Source: Embiotoca jacksoni (taxonomy: Eukaryota; Chordata; Actinopteri; Embiotocidae). From it: a stretch of DNA of 64,000 nucleotides. The notes beneath the pieces were generated by a model. It had not been told where the DNA came from and did not search any database. It saw nothing but the letters and a program-made list of their open reading frames with translations. A program made the translations under genes and the position numbers. Positions 50,401 to 62,610 of this stretch are shown here, in pieces. The DNA is taken from contig JAKOON010000026.1 of NCBI GenBank assembly GCA_022577435.1, positions 5,374,642 through 5,438,641 of the forward strand, in the 5' to 3' direction. Each line of letters starts with the position of its first letter. The stretch's first letter is position 1.

Positions 50401-53199
50401 ATGCAAACTGCAGGTGATAAGGGCAGTTTACTCCAAGCTTAATATGAGTGCGTGTCCTAACATCTGTGACATGTATCTTCCTCCCTCTCTTCCTGATTTT
50501 ATTAGAAGACCTTTCTGCTTTTTTTACAATCTTGTTTTTTGAAAAATCTTGCAACAGATCTAAAGAAACGTGGATAACCGCTTTGAGGCAACAATTAATG
50601 GCTTTTTTTCATTTCTGCCAAATTTGTCAACTATCTTTAATGAATCAATTGTTTGTTTTTGGTGTCAAAAAAAGTAAAAACTCATTTTTTTTCATCCCAA
50701 ATTTTGTCGCTTGATGTTGAACTTTTACCATCAGAGCAAAAGTCGAAATATTTTGTCTACATGAATAAAAAATATGCAAATCCAATTTTTTTTTTTTTAA
50801 TATAAAATGGCTTTTTTCAATATTCACATCTGTTAACGTTCTTCAAATCTAAGTTCAGTAGGTCAAAGTTGAACCAGGAAAGTTTTCCACAAGAAGTTTT
50901 TCAACACGTATAGTTTGTTTGTTTCCGAGTTTCAAATACAACTTATACAGGAGTGTTTCCTAAATTAAATCCTTCTGAACTGCTGATGAGATTTTCTTCG
51001 CGCGTGCCCCGATGATGATGACGACGACGACGACGAGCGTTGAATCCGCTCTCCTTCCGTCTACTTTCATCTTTTCTTCTCGGAAATATAAAATTCACAC
51101 CCGCGTGCATCTCGTTCCATCGTGTATTCGTAAGAGCAGCACAAGATGCGGACATCAGAAATCGATGACTACTTCCACAGCTCTGCTGTTACGCTCTCAT
51201 TAGACTCCGTGTGGATCTACACGCGGTCTGCGGTGCAGATTTCGAGACTTATCAAAAGCATTGTTAATATTTAACGAACACCAAAGAACACATTGGTTTA
51301 ATGCTGATCTAAAATAGTTTTAACCGCTGCTGTGTGCTGACACATTGAAACTTAAATCCCCTCTTTGTATGCGTGGCCAGGCTAACTTACAAGAGAGACC
51401 TTTTATGTTGTAATCAAATATTTATACCATAATGGTTTAGATGACAAGGCGTCTTTCTTTTTGCAACGTTAAGGGCGCATTTGTCCGTTCCGCGGCCTCT
51501 GTTGTGTGAAAATTAGACAAGCTGTAAGAAGTAAGAGAACATATTGCGGGGCAGAGTGCGACGCTCCATGATGTCGAGTTTAACAATGTCAACATGGCAC
51601 TTTGCTGGGGAAATATTATGAGAGGGATTTTTGAGCAGCGTGTCGGCAAACAGCGCTTCCTCCCCTGATCTCGTTAAAACCTCGAAGCGTTCGCTGACGA
51701 TGTCTGCGTTTTTTTTATTTTTTTTTTATTTTTTTTATTTAAACGCCACTGGCTGCTGATGTCCGTGTCGGAGACCTGTCATCAAATGTCAGCGTCTCCT
51801 CTGGAGAGGAGAGGGTTGTCTGGAACAGATCGAAGCTCTGTTGGGATTTGTTTTGGACTAATTTTGAGGTCAGTCTGAGCAGGTGGGCAAGTTTTTTTTG
51901 TTTTTTTTACATCAGTGGGGTCCAATTAATGAGAGAGTCCAGTGAAAGTAGCTTCTCTATCTTCCCTAGAAAGGGCTTGAAAGATGCCTCAGAGAAGTTT
52001 GTTGCTCCGTTTTTGAGGACAGCAGCTGAAACTCTTCGTGTGTTCCAAACAATTATCATTTTACTAGAAAATGTACAAAATAAGCAAACAGTGAGGCCGT
52101 AGTTAAACCGTAGTTAGATAAAAAAAAAAAAAGAAATAACATGTTACATAAGCATCTACTGACGAGACTGATTGTTTTCCGGTTCTTAGTCCATGCCCCG
52201 TCTGTTGCCATGGAAACGGAGATGGCGCTCACAAACAGTTGTAATATTTTGAGAGCAAATCGCCCCACAACATGAAAACATGTTGATCACGTTTTTATTC
52301 AGTTGTTCTATAATCACAATATTAGACAAGAGGGTGTGCTTCAACGTCATTAATTCATAATATTCCACTTTATTATTTGAATATTAACTTAATAAAGTAG
52401 AGGTTTCATGTTGAAACAGCCGACGACGCCACCCTGTGCGAGTGCGTGTCGCACCGAAGCTGTCGGGTCTTGAACGCTCGCTGCGCCGCAGCGGATAACG
52501 GCAGAATTAGCGAAGACCGACAGCTGTAAGCGCCCGTTGATGAAACTGCGGAGGGGACGATGAGACGATGACGTCAGATCGGCTGGAACCGACGCAGCGG
52601 GGACGACCGCCGATCTCGAACGCTCCCCCGGCGATGACGGGTCCTTTGTTGAATGCTGCGTTGCTAAGCGGAAAGACGAGAAAACTAATTCGACGTTCTC
52701 TTTCCCGCACTCATTCTGTCCAGAAATGAAGGCAAAAGAAGAAAATATATATATTTTATTTTTATTTACTGACTTTTATCTCTCCCCCCCCTCATACTAC
52801 AATGCTGTCATGTTTTTGTGTAGGCAGGAACGAGGGTATTTTTACCTCCCTTCCCAGCTGAGAACCCTGCGCATACAGAATCGGTCGTCATCTGACAGCT
52901 AATCCACTGCCTCTGTTTACTCTGGGAATCTACAGTATTTCCCCTTCTGATCCTCTCGCACAGCTGCAGCCTGAGTGTCGAGGGTATAATGTGTACGATT
53001 GGCCCGAAGCCTCACCCAACAACGCCATTATGCACTCTCGTCTTTGGCACTGGCGGCTAATTATCGCTCCCCTGCTGCAAGCTTTGCATCTGATGAGGAG
53101 GAGGTGTAGGCGGGGGGGTGGGGAGGGTGGGGGGGATGTGGTGGACTTCCTGTCTCGGTGGTGTCACTGAATCATCCTGCAAATGTTGGCAGAAACCAA
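50401..53199. other. Intronic sequence, no exon seen
   Basis: Holds a (GATGAC/GACGAC) tract at 51011-51035 and T-rich runs near 50787-50799 and 51710-51740. An A-run is at 52121-52132. A G-rich stretch precedes the C run at 53111-53137. No gene recognised. Confidence 0.45.
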
Positions 53200-53221
53200 C
53201 CCCCCCCCCCCCCCCCCCCCC
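53200..53221. repeat. Poly-C homopolymer (22 C)
   Basis: Pure C tract 60 bases after a G-rich stretch of opposite bias (53111-53137). Confidence 0.93.
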
Positions 53222-53435
53222 TCCACCTCTCAAACCTGCACTTGGCTTGCGGTTTGCGAGAGGATTTATTTTTATTTATTTATTTTTCTCTTGATTACAG
53301 TATCACAGCTGCCTAATGGCGTTTTCATAATTACATCAATGATAAGTTGTTGTCGGTCTTTTCAGCCAAGGCTCAGCGGTTTTGTCTGGCGTTGTCAGAA
53401 CATGTATTTTTTGGATGTAAAACGGGCGGCGTGAG

Positions 53436-53880
53436 ATGAAGGGCCCCCCCTGGGTACAGTCATGCAGAAACCACCGCACACACACACACACACAAAGACT
53501 GAACGATACAAACTTGTTTGCTTTGTTGTCATCGTGTGTCCCTTTTGGCAACATTTTGCTTTGTGTTGTCATTTCGCATCTGTTCGTGGTCATTTTTCTC
53601 TCATCGTGTTCTATTTTTTTGAGCCTCTGTGCTTGTTTAGAGTCGCTTTATGGTCATTTTGCACCTTTTTTTTTGTTGTTGTTCTTTGCGTCTCGTTGTT
53701 TCATCATTTTTTAATCTCTTTTTTCCTGAGTCTCTTCTGTGGTCGTTTTTGCGTTCGTTTCTTGTCATCTACCGACTCCCCAACAAGCCATATTAACTCT
53801 CCTATAGAGGGGCGGGGCTTCTGACCCCTATGGACCACTGGGCCTGTGAACGGTGGCCCAGTTTAGTCATCCAACAACGC
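53436..53880 (+). repeat. Degenerate tandem repeat of ~25-30 base units inside an interspersed element
   Basis: From about 53517 to 53770 the sequence repeats a loose unit like TTTGTGTTGTCATTTCGCATC / TCGTGGTCATTTTTCTCTC / TTTATGGTCATTTTGCACC. It is flanked by GGGCCCCCCCTGGGTAC on the left. On the right is GGGGCGGGGCTTCTGACCCC followed by CCACTGGGCCTGTGAACGG. This layout matches a repeat I recall from teleosts in which a 'ttgtggtcattttg' unit is tandemly repeated. A short CA tract lies at 53476-53493. Confidence 0.6.
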
Positions 53881-56800
53881 ATCTGTCAGACCAGGTTCTC
53901 CTTTATAGCTCATTTCTTTCCGTGGCTCAAAATCTGCTCATCTCCCGTAGCTGCACTCAGTTTTTGCACAATCAGGCGAGGCGTTAAATAAATCCGATTT
54001 ATTTTAACCTTAATTTCACGATAGAAGTTTGTAATTTACTCGTTGTTTCGGATCGATCCGAGAAAGAAATAGCTTCACAGTGCATGAGCATGATGTAATG
54101 AAAGCAGCACGGCGGCATCAAATCCAAACCCTTCACGCGATAAATAAAACACGAAGACAGGATCATGTTTTCCGTCTCCTCCCCAGCAATCACTCCGTAT
54201 CGTCGACGGAAAGTCTTTTCCTGTGTCTGAAGGTTTGTCTGTCCTCCCCAGACGCCTCCGTCTTCCCCTCCAACAGCTTGTATTTCTGCTCGGCAGGAAG
54301 TCTCCCAGGTCCTCATTGACACTTTGATCGGCCGACCATGATGCGCTGTTTTGATTTTCCCTTTCATTTGACGGTGCGGGTGCGGCGGGTTTCGCCGACA
54401 CGCGTTGTGCGTTGGTATTTCCTGTCTGTCATTCGGAGCAGACGGCGGGCCGAGCCGTCTGAACGCTGCTGAAGTTGTCATTTCCGTTTCAAATACCGGT
54501 TTCTGATTCATGACCACCAATGTTTTCTCCCCCCCAGAACGGTCCGACCTGCCAGACTGCGATGTGTGAACCATCCTGAGTTAATCTGTCAGACACACGG
54601 GTAGAAAAAAACTGCCTTAAAATAATTGTTGCTTTTTTTTATTTCTTTTTTTTTAAGCGTAATAGTGTGTTTTATATTCCTTGGACTTGTGTTTTTAGTG
54701 TGTGTGGCTGTTTTTAACGGTCTCCGCTCGGTTCCAATTAAGGGAAATCAAACTACAGAATACAATTACGCAAAATATGGCAGTTTATGGGAGACTCGCC
54801 TGCATATTCCTCTGATCACGGGTCTGTCATACACCGGGAGCGTTTCAGAAGCGGAGCATTTTGTCTGACTGCTTCCTGATTTGGTCGCGTTTCCTTCATT
54901 TCTGTGCTTCTGTCGCGGCTAAACGTTGTTAAACGGCCTCATTTTTGTCCGTTGTGCGTTTATTGTTGTCATTTCCTTCTTCGCGCTGCAGCCTGCAGAC
55001 AAAGTTAATAAGGCCAGCTGTGTTTTAGTCATTAAAAAAACATCAGTCCTCCTATTTGTTGCGCATCTATTCCACATACCGTGTCTGTTAGCGGGTGGAG
55101 GAAGCACTTCCTGCCCAAACTGAAAGGCCGCGGGGGGCGGAGGGTGGGAGGGGGGGGCAGACGGCGACGCGGTCGAAGTTTCAACATCACAGACTGACAC
55201 CACTGATGCTCTTGCGGCAAATTCTTGAAACCGTCCTTCCCAGAAGAGCACCGGCTGTTCTCGCAGCCTATTGATGGCTTTGGAACGAGATGGTCGACTT
55301 TTGAAACCGTCGGGTTGAGTACGGTTATCTTACTTAAATTTCGGACTCATAAATCCGCTGCAGTCTGGATTGAAGTTTGCAGAACAAACGCCGCGCTTCA
55401 CTCGTCTCACTTAGATTTCTTCATGGGACATATAAGGATAAATTGCCTTTATCCTTATTGAGATGTCAGCCTGCGAGTTCACATCGTTTGATATCAGTTT
55501 ATAAAGCCCCGACAGCGGTATATTGGCTATAGGAAGCGTTCTGCCATTTATTCCTTCCTCCTGATGTCACACTTTGGTTCCCGTCCTTTAACAGACTTCC
55601 TCTCCTCTCCTCAGAGCTCCGTCTGCCAGGTCCTCATATCTGTCGCATTAAATGCATTGAATCCGTTTTTAAGTGTATTTGTTAGGCAGGTTGTTGTTGT
55701 TGTTGTTTTTTGCACCCGGCCAATCAGAAGTCCTTTCAGCAGCTCGTGTATCTGCAGGGGGAACAGAGGGAAGGGCGGGTCCTCCAGCCCGGGGCGATCG
55801 AGCAGCTGGCCTGTTGCTTGATACGAGTACTGCCAGTGAGAGAGAGGAGCACCTGGCGGTCAGAGATCCTCTCTCCTTCACCACCTCCCCTGTGGTCCCT
55901 CCTGCTGCAAACAAAAGCGCGTCATTATGTCCAATTATATCCAGCAACTTTTCAGCAATTAACAATCACAGGAAAAATCCCTCTCCAGCAGTCTTTGGCA
56001 CCGTGGCAACAAATCCTTTTAAATGTAAAGAAAAACTTTGAGTATCTTCTTCAAAGAGGGATGGATGTTTGACCCAAAAGTAAATCTGCAATTAACGACA
56101 GATTAAAAACCTGATGAAATGTACCGTCAACGATCATCTAAATTTGGAATTGGCTTCTTCCTTCTGCTCCTCGCGCTTATTTTCCATCTTTTTTTTTTTT
56201 TTGCTTTTAAGTTTCTCATCATCATGTTTTCCAGCAGACTCTGCATGCTTTGGAATAGATCTGTCATCTGGTTGACACCTAATCTCACGTAGACATGGAC
56301 CTTTGCCTCCAGAGACATGTTGGAAAATAACTGCTTTGTAGAAAATGTCACCCAAACTCTTTACCATCTGCACTTAATAATCACCTCCTTTTCAGACAAA
56401 AACCCAAAACCTTGTTATTAAAACCCGAGCTTGATAAAAAATTTTTTTTAAAAGGGCCGATTTCGATAACGAATCTCCGCCGTCGAGGTTATTTTGGTTC
56501 GTCTTCATCTGAATCCGCCCCTCCTCACCTAGTTGCTTATCTTCTGTCTTAGGAGACGAGAAATTTTAATGAGTTATTTTATTGCCTGCTCGGAGGAAGT
56601 ATCCCCCCGCCAGCAATCTCACCTTTAATATTTCAAATCATCCTCAACCTCGTCCTCGTACAAAAGAATACTCCGCGGGTATAAGCTGTGTATCTGGAAT
56701 TCCTTTACCTCTATAATTACTTCTTGAATCAGCTCGTGATCTCGGCTGATTTGTCCCATCTTCGAAAGCTTCAGACGGAGTCGTTGACTTTTAAATTTAA

Positions 56801-58085
56801 CCGTGTAGATCTGTTTTGACTCGTGCCTTTTGGGCGATGCAGGCAGAAGTGTGTTTTCTCAGTTCTTCGGCGCTCCGCTGCATCATTTTGAAGTGAAATA
56901 AAAAAATGTTTTAAAAAAGACGCGTGCAGTAGGTATCCTGTAAGAGGTTGGTTTTTGTTAGCAGAGCTTCTCGAAAGGGACGCGTCAAGTAGAATATGGG
57001 TACCGGTGCTTAGAAAAAGAAGAAAAAAAAAGAAGGTCCAATTCCAGTGTTTTCCCTCCCTGTGCATCACGGAGTCCCACCTCATCTTCAGCAGCCATTG
57101 CAGTCCACTTTATATTCCTCTCTTCTCACCGTACGTACGTCAAACACCGCCTCAATGTGGCACGTGTCCGTAAAGTCGCTGTATTGAAATCCCCCCTCCC
57201 CCTCCCACCTCTCCCCCCGTGGCCCTCCAGTGTCCTACCTGTCAGAAAAAAATTAAAAAAAACCTCGCTGCGTAACCGACCATTCGTCTTTCCGCATCGG
57301 GTGAGAGAGCAACCCCGCCGAGCTCGCAACTTCTACCTCAGCGCCACCGTGCACCCGCGCCCCGGCACTATTAGAAACCCAAGGGCACGGCTAACACGGC
57401 ACGGAGGCTCGGGCGGTGACAAATTCACAACAAAGCTTTTTTCTGTGAGGAATGAAACTACCATGGAGGTTGAAGGAATGAGAGGCGAGCGGGAGAGGGG
57501 AGGCCGAGTGAGGCAGGGAAGAAAATAAAAAAGAGAGAGCAACCTGGTGTGATGAAAGGACATGTGGCCCACTGTGACAAATGTTCTCCCGACTTGTGAT
57601 TCATCATGGTCCAGAGACTGAGAGAGCAACGCAGGCAGCAGCTCCAGATCAACCAGTGCAGTTGTGGAAATAACTACCGACAGAACATTTGTTTTGTTGC
57701 TATGCATTCACATCTTTACAGTCCTGTACTTCAGTGCCCATAAGGAGGCAGGATATCGTGGCATTTTAACATCGGTCACTCTAAACGGCGAAGTCCATGA
57801 ATCATCTTGAAGAAACTGAGCATTATCTTAATGCCCCGTGTGGAATAAAAAGAGTGGTTTGCACTGTCGGGAGTCACAGGTCTCATTTCTCATTCAGGCA
57901 GAAGAACAGAACCGCACAGTTTGGTGGTTTAGTGTTTATTGAGGAAGCTTTAATGGCGCTGGAAAAGTTGCATACAATTAAGAGGCGAGTGGTGCATTTT
58001 TCTTTTGTGTTTGCATGGGAATGCAACGTTTTTTCTTCTTAGATACTTAACAATCATGTATTGTTGTGCAAGCAAAAATGTCTGG
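53881..58085. other. Intronic sequence, no exon seen
   Basis: Contains a perfect short hairpin at 55432-55458, a (GTT) tract at 55689-55706, a G-rich patch at 55131-55160 and an A-run near 57009-57031. A purine-rich patch is at 57470-57540. Several open frames of 100-190 residues occur, but none resembles a known protein. Confidence 0.45.
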
Positions 58086-58087
58086 CG

Positions 58088-58390
58088 TTGACCAGGGGTC
58101 ACCAACCTTTCTGGATAAAGTTACTTTCAAACCCTTGTCTCCATTCGTCCAGACCGGTGACGACGAAAAGTCTTTTCATCTCCTTTGTCTTATTTGAATT
58201 AATTTCAGAGACTCTTCTGTCCAGTTATTCAAACAGGAAGAGAGTTATGATTGAAAAATGTGAAAAAATATTGGTCATTTTTTTCAGTAGAAATGTGTTT
58301 TTTCTGCTCCCTCCAGTTATGAGCCCTTGAAATTAATTATGTGATCACTTGTTGTGTTCCTGATCCAGAGCTTGGGAACCTTAACAGTGA
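58088..58390 (+). mobile_element. Possible hAT-like repeat fragment
   Basis: It begins ACCAGGGGTCACCAACCTTTC, the usual end of several teleost hAT-like elements. The phrase AGCTTGGGAACCTT near 58370 resembles the inverse of another such end. The interior is not recognised, so the right limit is a guess. Confidence 0.4.
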
Positions 58391-60232
58391 ATGTCAGACT
58401 GCAGTCTGCTTGTGGTTGGTTTTTACTTGATTACTCACAAAATTGTCAGAAAAATACCTTTATGACATTATGGGGAGTAATAACGTTATAACACAAATGA
58501 ATTAACAGACACTGTTTTGTAATCAAATATATTTTGACTCCGGACTAATATACGAGTTCAATCTCTGAACTCATTCGGGAGGGTCAGGATGTCATTTTTT
58601 TCCCCCCCCTCTAGTTCTGACTTAGATTTTTATCATGTGAAACAAGATGTTCCTTCATAACTCCACTGTAACAAGTCTTTATTCAGGTCGGGAGCCATTA
58701 CTGTCATTTCTCTGCCACCCGACACACATTTACAGTCACGCTGTGTAAAAGTGCTGTACCTCTCATGGGTGAAAAGTAACATGGCGCATTTATTCTACTC
58801 CGGCTTGGATGTGCTCGTGCTTTACGTGAATATTTCTAATTTGTCCACGTTTAAACTTCTACTTCACATTTGTTTACATTTTAGTTTTTTTTTAAAATCA
58901 GTTTTAGAAATATCATTATTGGGAAAACGTTTGTGGCGCAAACACAGCATACAATGAACCCAATCACACTTGCCTGAAACGTTACTGCTTATTATTACTG
59001 CTATTATTTGAATGAATATCCACTGACTTCTCAGATAACCAGTAATTTCAAACATAGATTGCATGGTGCTGGCGTCGGATGTATCAGCATCAGCAGATCT
59101 CGGGTTCACACTTGTTGCCCTCAATAAAAGCTGCAGAATAAAGATGGATTAAGATCCAGAGAAAAACATGTAAAGTACTGCGCAAAGTCTTTTAAATACT
59201 TCAGATATTAAACTCTTATCCCTCACACAATACCATTAAATCATTCTGCAGCATGACCCTGAACTTCCAGTTTGTCAGAGTCAGTCAGAGATTACATGAA
59301 AACGCAGAAGACATTCAGACATCTTAAATCCACCAAAGAAATGCTGTAAATTCTTTTAAGATGCTTAGAAACAACATCCCTGCCAATTACTTAAAAAAAA
59401 AAAAACTGTGTACATAAGTGAACCGAATATTGGAGATATACAGCAGGTTTTTCTCTTGATTGTATTATTCATGAAGTTGAATAATAAATACATGTTCTTT
59501 TTTTTTTTAAAACATATCCACTTTATTTTGTGAACCTAAATCTTTTGCACAGCTCCCCGTTGCACTCTGTAGTTACCACCTTCACCTTAGACAAGCTGTC
59601 AGCCTGGAGTCTACAAAACAGTTCTTCAGCACTGCAACTATTAATAATGATGTGTAATTATAAAAAAGAAAAGAATGTTACAGAATGCTGAATCCTTGGT
59701 AGTCCGATCAATTTATAATAGTGATAGGGCCACGAAGACATCTGGTATCTGTTCAGGGTCATTTTCTCGCAGCTCCTGCCTCTCACCGTCTTCCTCAAAA
59801 GTGGAAGAGGCCCAATTGTGCGGGTATTTTTCTCTCCGGGTTCCCACTTCCCGGTGAAAGCGGTCGTGCATGCGGAGCTGAAATGCACCGTCGGAGCTGT
59901 CCATTAAGTGGTGCTGAAATCCATTTCAGCACAGCGAGGCTTTTTGATGGTGTCTGGATCAGTATCGGGAGCTGTCCGTTTGCATGGTGCTGAAATGTGT
60001 TGGCAGTCAGCTGGCCTTTTTAGTGAGGCAACTAAATGTGTTAGCGGCTGCTGCTCCGACGTGCGCTCTTATTCGACGTGTTGCAGAAAGTGTTAGTCCT
60101 TGAAGAAGTGACGCGCCGCTGATTCAGCTGCTTGTCATCTCCTCAAAGAGCATGCGAGATAGTGTTATTAATCACAGTAGCGTTGATTTGCTTTGTTTCA
60201 TAATATCCCAAAATATCTTTGTGTTTGAATTC

Positions 60233-60271
<39 letters not shown>

Positions 60272-62129
60272 TCCCTTTTCTTTTTTGCACTTAGACTTAA
60301 AGATCTTTTTTCTAAAAGCTATTCACAGTCTGATCGGTTTTCAAATATGCCATATTATGCGATGCAAAATACAAAGCTCTGACTTAAAGCAATCCCATTT
60401 AATGTGTGAAGCAGCTGCTGTTGTCATGACAATGGAGCCTTTGAAAAACAAGTTGATGTCCATGAGGCACCTGTTAAAAATACGCCATTAGCATTTATTA
60501 TCCGCAGGAGAAAAACAGGATTGTGAAGTGAAGCACAAGGAATTAAACTCCCATCAATAAAAGACACACAAAGAACTCGTAGGCCAAGAAATTCCAGTGA
60601 TTCATCAAAAACATAATCACTCAAAATGATACCACTGCAAGATCTGATTGGGTTCTCGCCTCCATTTTTTTTTTTTTAGGTTTAAGTCTTACTTTTTTCG
60701 CAAAGGGATAAGATACCGTACACCAGAGAAAACTCATTCTCCACTCCGGACGTGCTCATCAGCCCGCTGCTGGAAACAAGAAGCCGGGCTGTGGAATCGG
60801 CCTCTGTTGACATTTCACGGCTGAGTGGTGCGAAGGCTGATGAGTCACACCTGCCATCAAGTGCCCGTGTGCCGACAATGGGAGAAAAACTGCTTCCTGA
60901 CGCGTCCCCCTCTCCAGTCAGGACGACGGGTCCGAGCTGTATTTATGCGAAGAGACTGTTCGCGGGGAGAGTGAAAAGATGGAAAAGCAATTACTTATTT
61001 CCAATATTCCGATTGCTTGCCGTCAAATAAGAGTGGGGAAAAAAAATTGGAGGCCCGGGCCTGCTGGGAAAGCTGCCTGTGAATCCCACGACCTCTAGTC
61101 TCGCTCCGTGTCAATCCCAGAGTAATCACTTAGCTACAGCATCCTCCACCTCTCTCTGGGGGCCTCTATTTTTTTTTTTTTTTTTTCAGCTAGCTTCTCC
61201 CATCATATACAAGATTATTTGATTTAATCATTACGTGTATTTAATCAAAACAAGTCCCAGCGTAGTGCCGAGCAACTTTTGTTTTTGAGCCCTTCCATTA
61301 CACTCAGCTATTCTGCACGCTGGGGGACTGGAGCTGCTTTGAAGGGTTTGATACAGGAATTAAAATAACACTGATAGATGGCTCCGGCCGTATACAATGA
61401 CAGAATACGTTCTGGGAGAGTGGAGCGGGCTATAACTCAGAAAATGCTTTTATTTATTTATTTATTTATTTTATTCCATTTTCTCCACAGATGCCCGTGT
61501 TGGGACACATTTTTATCGATTTGAATGTGCGCATGCAAAAGCTTTTAAACCAACCAGGGAGCGTATTCTTCTGCGATGTGGTCGCTGCCGCCGGAAAAAA
61601 CCCACAATCCGCTCGGTTTAAATAATCGCATCGGTACGCCAAACTTTTATGTTGTTTGAGCTTTTTTGATTCTGTTTCTCTGAACTTGCTGCAGTGTTCC
61701 AGCCTCCCCGCGTGTGATGGCGAACATCCTCGAGTTTCAACAACATAGACTTTTGATTAAAAAAAAATAAACCGCTCCAGATTTCCACGTAATGTTGTGC
61801 GTGATCCCTGTCGTACCCGGCGGCGTTAACGGGGATTTAACGCTTTAGTCGTCCAAACATCTCAATTAAAAAAAAAAAAAAAAAGCTCTGCTGCCGGAGA
61901 ACTCGAGGAAACGAATGTTTGCTTCAAGTAAACGGAAAGCTTTGGAAAGACTTTGCTTCGGTTTCTGGCTCTGAAATTAAACAGAAATTGAATTCAGTCT
62001 GTGCAGCAGTTCGTGGGAGCTTCTCAGACCGGCAGCCCAGATATCATCCTCTTTATTTTGAAGCCTCAACGTCTCCTTTTCTCGAATTATTGGTACGGTT
62101 TAAAAGTGAAAGAATTATTGAGGATTCTT
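58391..62129. other. Intronic sequence with small AT and TTTA repeats
   Basis: An (AT)n tract is at 60237-60263 and (TTTA)n at 61448-61474. T- and A-runs lie at 61169-61186 and 61866-61884. The stretch 61060-61150 is repeat-free, but no exon or known element is recognised. Confidence 0.45.
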
Positions 62130-62610
62130 GCGTGAGCTCCTGCATTACTTCATGAATTCATATCTCGGGAAATCATCAGGAAATAACATGAGTCTTTTGT
62201 TCACGATCTCATGCATGGACAACACATTAATTAAAGCGTTAACTAAGGTCAGGGTATCATCAATGATTATGATTTATGAAGCATCTGCAGCACAGAGCAC
62301 ATCATGAAATGTTTGCATCCTCATAGTAACCATAGTAACTATTCATAGTAAAATGGACAGACCCAAAAATTGGCCCCAACTTTTTTTTTTAGCAAAGAAT
62401 ACATCATGATGATGCTTAAAAAAAAAATCCTAATCACCATTCGTGATGTACTAACTTTAGTTATTACTTTAATGAATGTGTTGTTCATGCATGAGATCGT
62501 GACTGAACGACTCTGAGCTCGTGATACTTCCTGAAGATTTATGAGGTACTAATGCGTGAATTCATGATAATTCATGCACCCTTACCCTTAAGTGTTACCA
62601 AATTATTTTT
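62130..62610. mobile_element. Palindromic non-autonomous element (MITE-like)
   Basis: The left arm (about 62134-62270) contains AAATCATCAGGAAATAACATG, CACGATCTCATGCATGGACA and ACACATTAATTAAAGCGTTAA. The right arm (about 62434-62590), read on the minus strand, gives AAATCTTCAGGAAGTATCACG, CACGATCTCATGCATGAACA and ACACATTCATTAAAGTAATAA. The arms are about 85% alike by eye. The centre has no open frame, so the element is a foldback or MITE type. Confidence 0.8.

Noticed and set aside
53999..54574. 191-residue minus-strand frame
   Set aside because: No recognisable domain or motif, and no splice-site pattern that would make it an exon; overlapping frames of similar length exist.
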